DNA of 64,000 nucleotides from Albibacterium bauzanense. GTDB taxonomy: Bacteria > Bacteroidota > Bacteroidia > Sphingobacteriales > Sphingobacteriaceae. Below the pieces are notes generated by a model, which worked only from the letters and a program-made list of their open reading frames with translations, was not told the DNA's origin and searched no databases. The DNA lies in assembly GCF_004339765.1 (NCBI RefSeq), contig NZ_SMGO01000003.1, forward strand, positions 372,001 to 436,000, read 5' to 3'. Both the position numbers and the translations under genes were made by a program. Below, piece by piece: positions 53,137 to 60,922 of this stretch (positions are counted from its first letter, which is position 1; the number at the start of each line of letters is the position of its first letter).

Positions 53137-54492
53137 ATGGGAATATTAGAAATTTGCGTGCCTCTTATTGTCGCAATTTTTGGCGTTGCTTACCCCTTAA
53201 CAATTAGTGAAATAGGGAATATAAACACAAAATATAGTTCTGAAAAGTTAAGTAACCGGTTAAGAAATGAAAAGGAATGGAAGATATTTAATATAGCACT
53301 ATATATATCTTTGGGCTCGATTGCCGCTTATATATTTGGGAAAATTTTTCTATTTCCCATTCGGATTAACCATCTTTTAATTTGGACGATTTTCTGTTCC
53401 GCAAGCGCTCTGTCAGTTTCTTTCCTATTCTTTGTAAGGAAAATATTTGATTATAAAAGCGATGTTAATTTAAGAAATTATCTTCTAAGAGAAAACCAGT
53501 ATAGTGATACGTTTGACGAACTTGCTGATCTGTTTGCATATTTCATTAAAAAAGATCCCGTATCAACAGACTACGAATTAGTGAGATATTTTTCATTAGC
53601 ATTCGACAGCAGACGAAAAGCTCAGATAAATTCGAAAACCGGTGTAATTTACTTTGATGTAAAATACTTGAGCTTCATAACCCGATTTCATAACATTGTT
53701 TTAAAGTTGAATAGACATGAAGCGGTTCACTTGCAGTATAACATTTCAGGAGGAGAATGGTTGCTAGGACACGAAAGATATGGAAGGATATCTGAAGATA
53801 CGTGGCGCGTTCTTTGGCGAAACTTGTCTACTGCAATCGAAAATAATAGACCTGATATTGCATTTCGATTCTGGAGAAATATCTATGATTATTATGATAA
53901 AATGCCAGTTGTATTGCCGGAGAATGTAGATGGACAAGTCATAAATAAAACCGTCGTTGACTTTCGACAAAATGAAAGACAAGACGTCATTGATTTTGTA
54001 ACGGCTCTTGGTGGCTTGTTGTTTCATACCTCAAACTTGAAGGCAATTAATAAGATATTTTACTACACCCAGAGTGAGCCAGCTCGATATAAAATTCTTC
54101 CGGATACTATTAGAGATATATTAATACTTTATGGACAGTATTATAGTGGCGAGCAATTAAGATATGCACTAATTGACCTAAGTTTTCCATTCCCTGACGA
54201 GGAAGGAGTCAATTCGGCAGGCGTAATTTTTACAAATATCTTCAGTTACATTGTTCTCTTATATCTAAGGTTGTCAACAATTCATTCCCCATTCGTTAAT
54301 TATGAACCGATGGAATATAAGGGAATGAACGGAAACCAAGTAAGTGCATTCTTGAATTTTCACGGCCATTTTAAGAATTCATTAGATTTTCTCACGAAAA
54401 ATGACGCATTATTAAGAGATGTTTTTGGGATAAGGGAGTTTAGGCAAGACCCAATTGTGTATTTCGAACAAATTGTCAATCATTACGAGTAA
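53137..54492 (+). CDS. Membrane protein of unknown function
   Basis: A 451-residue protein with three hydrophobic segments at the N-terminus (about 5-25, 50-73 and 80-100) and a ~350-residue soluble C-terminal region, helical and rich in aromatic residues (RYGRISEDTWRVLWRNLSTAIENNRPDIAFRFWRNI). I recognise no domain. It stands alone in the ICE between rteC and a LuxR gene on the opposite strand. Membrane-anchored cargo with a large cytoplasmic part is common among effector proteins of defence loci, but nothing in the sequence proves this. Confidence 0.6.
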   Translation: MGILEICVPLIVAIFGVAYPLTISEIGNINTKYSSEKLSNRLRNEKEWKIFNIALYISLGSIAAYIFGKIFLFPIRINHLLIWTIFCSASALSVSFLFFVRKIFDYKSDVNLRNYLLRENQYSDTFDELADLFAYFIKKDPVSTDYELVRYFSLAFDSRRKAQINSKTGVIYFDVKYLSFITRFHNIVLKLNRHEAVHLQYNISGGEWLLGHERYGRISEDTWRVLWRNLSTAIENNRPDIAFRFWRNIYDYYDKMPVVLPENVDGQVINKTVVDFRQNERQDVIDFVTALGGLLFHTSNLKAINKIFYYTQSEPARYKILPDTIRDILILYGQYYSGEQLRYALIDLSFPFPDEEGVNSAGVIFTNIFSYIVLLYLRLSTIHSPFVNYEPMEYKGMNGNQVSAFLNFHGHFKNSLDFLTKNDALLRDVFGIREFRQDPIVYFEQIVNHYE

Positions 54493-54579
54493 CCTTTGGA
54501 TACTAATAATGTTCGGAGCTTGTTGTGTGGCAATTCGACTTTTACTATTCCGTTCATTCTCATGGATAGCCTAGATCAC

Positions 54580-55503
54580 TCAATTTAACTTGTGTTCCAA
54601 TTTATGAATCAACTCGATCCGATTATTGGAGTTCGTTTTTGCAAAGATATTCTGGACGTGTTTCTTAACAGTCGATTCCGAAATAAATAGTTCATTGGCT
54701 ATGTCCCTATATTTATTCCCTTCCCGGAGCAGCCGAACGATTTCTATTTCCCGGTTGGTCAACTGGTAGTTTTGAGTATTCTCTTCAATGATAAACGTCC
54801 GATCACCATAGGAGGACAATTCAAGAAGTTGTTGGTATTCATTTCGGGCGGTCGTGACAGATTTCGATAAGAACATAAAAGTGATTATAACCAATCCGCC
54901 ATTAGAGAACAGAACTTCTACAAGCTGTCCCCAGTCGTAGTAAGCTATCAAGGGCATGGCCGCCCAGGGAATCACCGCTGCATAAACCGCTATCACTTCG
55001 ATAAAGCTATCCTCGTTCCGGTCCTTATATTTTATTTTTATCGCTTTTAATATTTCCCACAGAATCACGAATGCGTAGAAAAATGGAATGATTACCCCGT
55101 TTTTGACAGCGTAGTCGAGGTTGTTATTTAAGGAGTAGACCACGACAAAAAAGATGAGGAACGGCAGTAGGAAGAATAACAAAACTCCGTAGTTGGCATG
55201 GAATCGAAGGTTTTCGAGTTCGAAGGCCTTGTAAAAATAGTAAGGAATGTAGGAAGCCATCAAGAATCCGCTTCCATAGGCAATGCTGTTTTGAGCGGCA
55301 ATTGGAATTTTAATATTGGGATCGGGGAATAAGCCTCCAGTAATATTGTAGATGATTAAGATTAAAAGCAGAATCAGGTAGTAAAGTCTTTGCTTCTCCT
55401 GAGGCCGCGAAAGAAAATAGATAAGCTGATAAAAAAACATCACAGATTCGAGAACGACGAAAATGAATGTTACTAGGAGCATCTCTGTACCAAAGACTTC
55501 CAT
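54580..55503 (-). CDS. Membrane-bound LuxR-type regulator
   Basis: A 307-residue protein with seven hydrophobic helices in residues 1-220 and a C-terminal LuxR/GerE helix-turn-helix: LTNREIEIVRLLREGNKYRDIANELFISESTVKKHVQNIF. The membrane part has no recognised ligand domain. The gene starts 17 bp after the GNAT gene's stop and belongs with it. A membrane sensor that binds DNA directly is inferred. Confidence 0.85.
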   Translation of the reverse strand: MEVFGTEMLLVTFIFVVLESVMFFYQLIYFLSRPQEKQRLYYLILLLILIIYNITGGLFPDPNIKIPIAAQNSIAYGSGFLMASYIPYYFYKAFELENLRFHANYGVLLFFLLPFLIFFVVVYSLNNNLDYAVKNGVIIPFFYAFVILWEILKAIKIKYKDRNEDSFIEVIAVYAAVIPWAAMPLIAYYDWGQLVEVLFSNGGLVIITFMFLSKSVTTARNEYQQLLELSSYGDRTFIIEENTQNYQLTNREIEIVRLLREGNKYRDIANELFISESTVKKHVQNIFAKTNSNNRIELIHKLEHKLN

Positions 55504-55519
55504 ATCGAGATAGTTTTGA

Positions 55520-56089
55520 TTATTCCCTGTTCAAGAAATAGAGTTTATAGGATAGATTTAATTCATTATATACCTGGAATCCGAACTTTTCATACCAAGG
55601 GAGGTTGCTAAGCGTAGAAGTTTCAAGATATAAGGGTTTCTGTACTTTTTCGCTGTAGTAAATGATTTCCTCCATCAATTGAGAACCGATGCCTTTGCCC
55701 TGTTCTTGCGGATCTACACCAATAAACCATAAATAGTTCATTGGTTTTTGTGGTTGAAGTTTCTTGATACTAGATTCCCTCTTTAGAGCTTTCCCGATAT
55801 TGGATACTCCGATACAATTCAGAATTAATTTAACATCGAGGAGCACCGACGAAAGATTCGTTTTCTTCGTTTCTGGATAAAGGATAAGTGCAACAGCATG
55901 CCGATCATCTGACAGAAAGATGTCTCCAAATTGATGGCAGACTTCAAAAGAATAATCCATTAAATATCTGATTCGGTTACTTTTCCTGTTTCCAGAATTT
56001 GCGATGTAATTTACGCTTTGGTTGTTCTCAAAGGATTTAGATAGGATATCTACAACCAGTTGTTTGTCGCCATAATTCGCTTTAATCAT
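55520..56089 (-). CDS. GNAT family N-acetyltransferase
   Basis: A 189-residue acetyltransferase: YLWFIGVDPQEQGKGIGSQLMEEII is the acetyl-CoA-binding motif A (QxxGxG), followed by LETSTLSNLPWYEKFGFQVYNELNL. Substrate unknown. It has its own -7 box and is probably co-transcribed with the downstream LuxR gene. It is likely accessory cargo inserted between the coupling-protein and rteC genes. Confidence 0.88.
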   Translation of the reverse strand: MIKANYGDKQLVVDILSKSFENNQSVNYIANSGNRKSNRIRYLMDYSFEVCHQFGDIFLSDDRHAVALILYPETKKTNLSSVLLDVKLILNCIGVSNIGKALKRESSIKKLQPQKPMNYLWFIGVDPQEQGKGIGSQLMEEIIYYSEKVQKPLYLETSTLSNLPWYEKFGFQVYNELNLSYKLYFLNRE

Positions 56090-56129
56090 GATCTTTTTTT
56101 AATGAGATGGGTTCGAGCTAGAAGCCAAA

Positions 56130-56137
56130 CAAAATTA
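56130..56137 (-). promoter_or_regulatory. -7 promoter box of the GNAT-LuxR unit
   Basis: The minus strand reads TAATTTTG, matching TAnnTTTG, 40 bp upstream of the GNAT start codon. No clear -33 box. Confidence 0.35.
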
Positions 56138-56202
56138 GTTATTAATTAAATTACGTAGCTAAGCATTAATATTCAACGAGTTGACATGCTTTTTATTATC
56201 TA

Positions 56203-58203
56203 TTACATTCTCATAGTGCGCATTTTCGAATTTCCTGGCTGATCCGAGTTATTTCCAGAGAAGGTCTCGTTCTGGCGATTCGATCCGAGTTCTGCCGCTA
56301 GTATTTCCTGAACATCCTGCTTTATTTGAAAGTAAGTCATCTCTACAATTTCCGAATCAATGGTTCGGATTTTCGGAATTGGTTTGAAGCTCGTCTCTTC
56401 CTTTTTTAGTCCACCGTGGTCATTTTGAATCTTATTGTGAAAAACTTTTAGATCAATTTCTGTGTGAGGATCATCGGCTACCATGCCTACAAATTCTCCC
56501 GAAGATAGCGTAGAAATTTTGGAGGCTGGTATCGCATAATCTAGCTGCGTTGATTTAGATAATGAAGTATCAGAGCTGTTAATTGAAATGCTTCTTCTTT
56601 GTTGTTGTATCTTGCCAAAGCGCTCGGATAAGTGTTTAGCAGTATCCCCGGTTACCTGTCCGGAAATAACATTTCCGACGATGTTTAAAATCACTTCGGC
56701 CTGCTCTCTTCCGTAGTCTTTTTTCAATTGACTATAATCTTGAACGGCCAGAGACGTAGCGACCTGATTAGATCTTGCAGTAGCGATCAGGCTGTCCATG
56801 TTGTTGAAGTAGATGGTAGGGAACTCGTCAAAAATTAAGCTACATTTCTGTTTGTCTTTTTGATTGACCAGTTTGATCATTCTGGAAATATATAAACTAA
56901 GCACAGCACCGTATACCTGTTGCTTTTGGGGATTGTTTCCAACGCAAATGATTTTGGGGTCATCTGGGTTATTTAAATCCAGGGAGAAGTCGTTTCCGGA
57001 TAGAACATAATAGAGGGCGGGGGAAGATAGTTTCGCCATACTTATTTTTGCACTTGCTACCTGACCTTCCAATTGGTCAAAAGCCTCGTTCTTCCACGCT
57101 GATATAAAGGGGTTAATAAGCACTTCAATTTCGGGTTCCCGATTGAGAATCGCAAATAAGAATTGATACTCGACCTGCATCAACTCAATTACATGCGGTA
57201 AGGTGCAATAAATGCCGTCTTTGTACTTCCTCAAATACCAGATAACAGCAGTTAGAAAATTGATCGGAGATTCCACAAAGAAATCGCCTTGCTTTTTAAT
57301 CCACTCCCTATTCAATCCTAACATAATGGTTCTCGCCGCTTCGGTTGCATCAGTGATGTCAGTCATGCCATTCGGATCAAGTGGATTGCAACGGTGCGTA
57401 TGTGATAAATCATCAAAGTTGATCACGTAGAAGCTTGCCGGATTTTTGTCGTTCAATAGGGTATTATAAGCAATGCGTGTGAGATCATCGTATTTGAAAT
57501 CATAGATAAACATAGAAAAGCCTTTCTTGATATGCTGAGAGATAATGTGCCGTATTGCGAAATAGGACTTCCCGGATCCAGGTGTTCCTAACACTAATAG
57601 CCCACGAAAAGGATTAATAATATTAATCCAGCTGTCGCGAAATTTTCCCTTGAAATAATATCGAGCCGGAAGATTGATTGAATATGGGTTGTCTAACTTC
57701 CGTTCCTCTTGCGGAAACGTTTCATTGTCCCTATTGAAAATATCGCCCATCAAATTGAATTTGATCAGTCTCGATAAGCGGGTACCGCTCGTTAAAACTA
57801 AAATATATCCCAGTGAGCAGATGGCGATGTAAAGCGACACAAGGGCTTTGAGGTTCAGATTTAGACGGAAACATAGTACGCTGCCAAAGAAAAGAGATAT
57901 CGCCAAAATTCCGCATATAATCCAGGCCTTTGCATCCGTTTTCTCGTCTTTGCGGCCTTTCGCGCCAATCAAAGAAATTAGGAGAAGGCCAAGTGCTGCC
58001 GACTTACTCAAAACGGTTGATTCGAATATTTTAATATTTGATATGATTCGGATGACTTTATCAGTTATCTCCGAGGAAAGCCCTAGCTCGCTGAAGGCCA
58101 CATAACAGGACAAATAAAAATGAATGATAAGTATGGCTATGGATAGCAATCTGGTAAAATCCAGAATCTTCCTTAAGCCCTGTTCGTTTTCTCCAGTTCT
58201 CAT
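56203..58203 (-). CDS. VirD4-like conjugative coupling protein (TraG/MobC family)
   Basis: A 666-residue type IV coupling protein that links the relaxosome to the mating channel. The N-terminus has four hydrophobic helices (about 18-40, 68-80, 92-110 and 120-138). The Walker A GTPGSGKS is at residues 206-213, and the Walker B is SLIFDEFPTIYF. The segment ARSNQVATSLAVQDYSQLKKDYG is typical of VirD4 proteins. The gene begins directly after the relaxase stop. Confidence 0.9.
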   Translation of the reverse strand: MRTGENEQGLRKILDFTRLLSIAILIIHFYLSCYVAFSELGLSSEITDKVIRIISNIKIFESTVLSKSAALGLLLISLIGAKGRKDEKTDAKAWIICGILAISLFFGSVLCFRLNLNLKALVSLYIAICSLGYILVLTSGTRLSRLIKFNLMGDIFNRDNETFPQEERKLDNPYSINLPARYYFKGKFRDSWINIINPFRGLLVLGTPGSGKSYFAIRHIISQHIKKGFSMFIYDFKYDDLTRIAYNTLLNDKNPASFYVINFDDLSHTHRCNPLDPNGMTDITDATEAARTIMLGLNREWIKKQGDFFVESPINFLTAVIWYLRKYKDGIYCTLPHVIELMQVEYQFLFAILNREPEIEVLINPFISAWKNEAFDQLEGQVASAKISMAKLSSPALYYVLSGNDFSLDLNNPDDPKIICVGNNPQKQQVYGAVLSLYISRMIKLVNQKDKQKCSLIFDEFPTIYFNNMDSLIATARSNQVATSLAVQDYSQLKKDYGREQAEVILNIVGNVISGQVTGDTAKHLSERFGKIQQQRRSISINSSDTSLSKSTQLDYAIPASKISTLSSGEFVGMVADDPHTEIDLKVFHNKIQNDHGGLKKEETSFKPIPKIRTIDSEIVEMTYFQIKQDVQEILAAELGSNRQNETFSGNNSDQPGNSKMRTMRM

Positions 58204-59463
58204 TTAATTGGAATTTAGTAGTGATCTCTTCCGTTTTTTCTTCCGCTTGTTCTGAAACATGCCCTCTGGCAGGGAGTTATTCTGCGGATCAACTTCCATT
58301 AAGGCGTCAAGTACATTTTTAGAATCAGAAGAGAATGGGATACCGTTCCGCTGATAGCCTTCGAATCGTACTGGTACAGGATGATTCTGTTTGCTTGTAT
58401 TAGGTTCCGGATTGGAGGCGTTTGTCTTGCCGAACCACTGACTTAAAGCATTCGCACTATAGGACTTACCCAAGTCGCTCCCATTAAAAACCGATTTTGT
58501 GTTATGGTCAATGAACGTGACGCCGTACAGGCGACCTTCTTCATTTCTGCGAAACAATACATTAATCCCTTTTGAAGATAAGGCCTGTTGGAAACCAGCA
58601 GGACTTGCTTTTGCTTTCATGACTTGATCGATAGAGGTCTTGAGCTGACCTTTCTGGGTAGACTTTCGTTTTTTATTCGATTCAAATTTCCTCTCCAGGC
58701 TCTTTAGCGTAGGAGAACTGTAAATGCTACTGGCCTTGATCGGAATTCCAACCTTTCGACCCTTCTCATCAAGTGCCCAATACAATAACCCGTTCTTAGC
58801 ATACATGGTAGAATTTTTAGAACCACGATCTGCCACAACGTTAAAACATGATAGTGCTGCGTTAAATTCTGAAAGACTTGAAAACTTGTAAGTGCTCACT
58901 ACACCTTGCACCACATTAGAGATTGCCCTTTTAGTATCGTCTGTCCCATAGTTGACTTTTGACAATCTCTGATTCTCCGTCTTTCGTAACTCGGCTTGCT
59001 TTGCAGGAATCAGCCCATACTGTATTTCAATTGCCTTACGCGCTTCCTCTGATTTCGTTTTTCCCAAGTTGTGCAGGCTTATCCGTTTACCGGTAGATTT
59101 GATATTTGTGGTGACGATATGGATATGAGGATGACCAGCATCATTGTGCGCATAAACCAGATAGGGTTGGTCTTGAAAGCCGATTTCATTCATATACTGG
59201 TCAGCAATTTCGATTAGCTTTGAATCCGAAATTTGTTCGCCTACCGCGAAGTTGAGCGAAATATGAACCGAGTTAGTTTTGCTTCGTTGATTGGACATCG
59301 TCAGATTAGTAAAGCGTTGTAACTTGTCGTAAAAATTGAGATGTTGCAGTTCTTTATGAAATCCATATTGCCCAATGAGTTCAGCCTTTCCCTGATTCAC
59401 TTTGCGTTCATTATAGTTTAGTGCGCCTGCTATGTTCCTTCCGCTCATGATTTTTGCGACCAT
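58204..59463 (-). CDS. MobP-type relaxase
   Basis: A 419-residue relaxase. The N-terminal SGRNIAGALNYNERKV includes the candidate catalytic Tyr17; the metal-binding motif AHNDAGHPHIHIVTTN holds H106, H111, H113 and H115. The C-terminal half is basic and repeat-poor. The relaxase nicks oriT and leads the DNA strand into the recipient. It overlaps mobC by 19 nt, a translationally coupled arrangement. Confidence 0.92.
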   Translation of the reverse strand: MVAKIMSGRNIAGALNYNERKVNQGKAELIGQYGFHKELQHLNFYDKLQRFTNLTMSNQRSKTNSVHISLNFAVGEQISDSKLIEIADQYMNEIGFQDQPYLVYAHNDAGHPHIHIVTTNIKSTGKRISLHNLGKTKSEEARKAIEIQYGLIPAKQAELRKTENQRLSKVNYGTDDTKRAISNVVQGVVSTYKFSSLSEFNAALSCFNVVADRGSKNSTMYAKNGLLYWALDEKGRKVGIPIKASSIYSSPTLKSLERKFESNKKRKSTQKGQLKTSIDQVMKAKASPAGFQQALSSKGINVLFRRNEEGRLYGVTFIDHNTKSVFNGSDLGKSYSANALSQWFGKTNASNPEPNTSKQNHPVPVRFEGYQRNGIPFSSDSKNVLDALMEVDPQNNSLPEGMFQNKRKKKRKRSLLNSN

Positions 59464-59840
59464 ATTTCCGAATAGTTATTCAGTTTGTCCTTGATTTCTC
59501 TCATAGACGGTTCAAGCTGATCCCTAAGAACAGTCAAGGCTTCTTGCCACAATTTGGCATCCGGCATACCCATTACGCTATTAAGTTTATGCACGGCCTG
59601 ATTGAAATTATTTCCAATATAGTTCAGTTCTCTTCTAAGCTTGATCAGTTCCTCCAACATGTCATCCATGGACTTATCGCGGTATGTAAAGATTACCGGC
59701 TTCTGAAGCAAGACGTTTCGGTTGTACTCACTCATATATTGGAACATCGATTTTCGGAACCGTTTTTCAAGGAGCTTAAACTCATTCGGCTTCAACCTAA
59801 TCAAAATTACCCTGGAACGATTTTCATCCGTATTTGCCAT
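59445..59840 (-). CDS. MobC-like relaxosome protein
   Basis: A 131-residue protein with an N-terminal ribbon-helix-helix (SRVILIRLKPNEFKLLEKRF) and the MobC core ELIKLRRELNYIGNNFNQAVHKLN. MobC proteins open oriT for the relaxase. It is encoded immediately upstream of the relaxase and next to the candidate oriT. Confidence 0.88.
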   Translation of the reverse strand: MANTDENRSRVILIRLKPNEFKLLEKRFRKSMFQYMSEYNRNVLLQKPVIFTYRDKSMDDMLEELIKLRRELNYIGNNFNQAVHKLNSVMGMPDAKLWQEALTVLRDQLEPSMREIKDKLNNYSEIWSQKS

Positions 59841-59990
59841 AATTTGTCATTAAAGAATGCGACTTCGGAGGATATTTTTACCATGACAGATCCTGACTTC
59901 GGAAGGGCGGTCAATTTCCGTTTGTATTACAAACGTACATCTTGCTGATTGCAGAAAACGACGCAATCTACCTTCAAAGATCCTTCAATT
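59841..59990. other. Candidate origin of transfer (oriT)
   Basis: The 150-bp interval upstream of mobC contains the perfect palindrome CGTTTGT-ATT-ACAAACG (59919-59935) and two direct repeats GACTTCGGA (59861-59869 and 59895-59903). Palindromes and repeats next to mobC/relaxase genes are typical of oriT. The exact nick site cannot be named from sequence. Confidence 0.5.
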
Positions 59991-60266
59991 TCAAGGGGTC
60001 ATCAGCTTCGATTTGCTTCGGAGATATGGACGGTTTTTTTGCCTTCTCCACATCCAATCCAAAGCCTTCCCTCGCCAGTTCTTAACCGGAATTCCTTTCG
60101 TTCCTGTCCAGTGCCGGGCCGAGTATTCTTTGAAAAAGGATTCGGCATCCTCGTGGCCGAAACCTTTTTGATCAAAGAAAATGGTTACTTGTACAAAACA
60201 AGGAATATCAGTATTCGAGTTCTTAGCCACATCGTCAAGTTTTAATACATATCTTCCTTGTTGCAT
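59991..60266 (-). CDS. Small protein of the mobilisation block
   Basis: A 91-residue protein: a first half with VQVTIFFDQKGFG, then DAESFFKEYSARHWTGTKGIPVKNWRGKALDWMWRR. The second half resembles a helical tail seen in replication and primosomal proteins of mobile elements. The start overlaps the HTH gene's end by 25 nt, so the two are translated together. Function unknown. Confidence 0.6.
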   Translation of the reverse strand: MQQGRYVLKLDDVAKNSNTDIPCFVQVTIFFDQKGFGHEDAESFFKEYSARHWTGTKGIPVKNWRGKALDWMWRRQKNRPYLRSKSKLMTP

Positions 60267-60577
60267 TTCTTGGCTTCCATCATGGCGTGAATATCTTCAT
60301 AGTCATAGTAGATGGATCCACCGATTTTGGTAAAGGGTAAAGTTCCGGTATCGCGAAGTGTTTGAAGGAAGCCGTGGGATATTCCAAGTAGTTTTTTAAC
60401 CTCAGTAGACTTTAACCATTTTTTGCCGGGCTGGCCTTTGCTTTCTTTGATGATCTGCTTTATTTCATTCAGTATTTCATCCTTGAAGTTTTCTAAATCG
60501 CCTATGGTTAGCAATTGATCTTTTGTTGGAAGAAGAGACCGTACTCCTTTCTTTTGTTGTTGAGATACTAGTGTCAT
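60242..60577 (-). CDS. Excisionase-like helix-turn-helix protein
   Basis: A 111-residue protein with an HTH_17 (excisionase/MerR-like) domain: WLKSTEVKKLLGISHGFLQTLRDTGTLPFTKIGGSIYYDYEDI. The N-terminal part is a coiled coil. It is the first gene of the mob operon, 50 bp from the 33-bp hairpin element. It probably binds DNA in control or excision. Confidence 0.85.
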   Translation of the reverse strand: MTLVSQQQKKGVRSLLPTKDQLLTIGDLENFKDEILNEIKQIIKESKGQPGKKWLKSTEVKKLLGISHGFLQTLRDTGTLPFTKIGGSIYYDYEDIHAMMEAKKCNKEDMY

Positions 60578-60626
60578 AATTCATTGTTTTTGAATTACAA
60601 AAGAAGAAAGGAAGCGTATTGTAAGT

Positions 60627-60659
60627 TCACACCTTGTTGGTGAGGTGTGTGTTTTTAAT
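60627..60659. repeat. 33-bp hairpin element, mob copy
   Basis: TTCACACCT, loop TGTTGGTG and AGGTGTGTGTTTTTAA; identical to the copy at 48946-48978 outside the 8-nt loop. It lies 50 bp upstream of the excisionase-like start. Apart from it and the terminator near 60859-60886 the interval 60578-60922 shows nothing else. Confidence 0.6.
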
Positions 60660-60858
60660 GATTTTGGAACCCGCATTCTTTTGAAATCAGCAAAGGTCTC
60701 ACGTTCACTTCACCAGTAAAGAGCTTTCACGGCATAAATTCTCCCTCGTTCCTCAGTCCGATTTATTCCATGTTCTCTTGACAGGTTCATTCACTTAGGA
60801 GAGGGGAGCTTTATCAAAAGGAATCCGAGGTTTTGCGTCTAAAAATTTAATGAAAGTT

Positions 60859-60886
60859 AAAAAGGCCGCCCTTACTTGGGCAGCCT
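60859..60886 (-). terminator. Terminator of the metal-efflux genes
   Basis: The minus strand has AGGCTGCCC, loop AAGTAA and GGGCGGCCT (one mismatch), followed by a short T-run. It lies 37 bp beyond the P-type ATPase stop. Confidence 0.65.
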
Positions 60887-60922
60887 CATGAGATTTAAGA
60901 GAAAATTGATGTTTCTACTAGC

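Noticed and set aside
56101-56130. GGGTTCGAGC, reminiscent of a tRNA T-loop
   Set aside because: No matching T-stem, acceptor arm or anticodon arm is present on either side.
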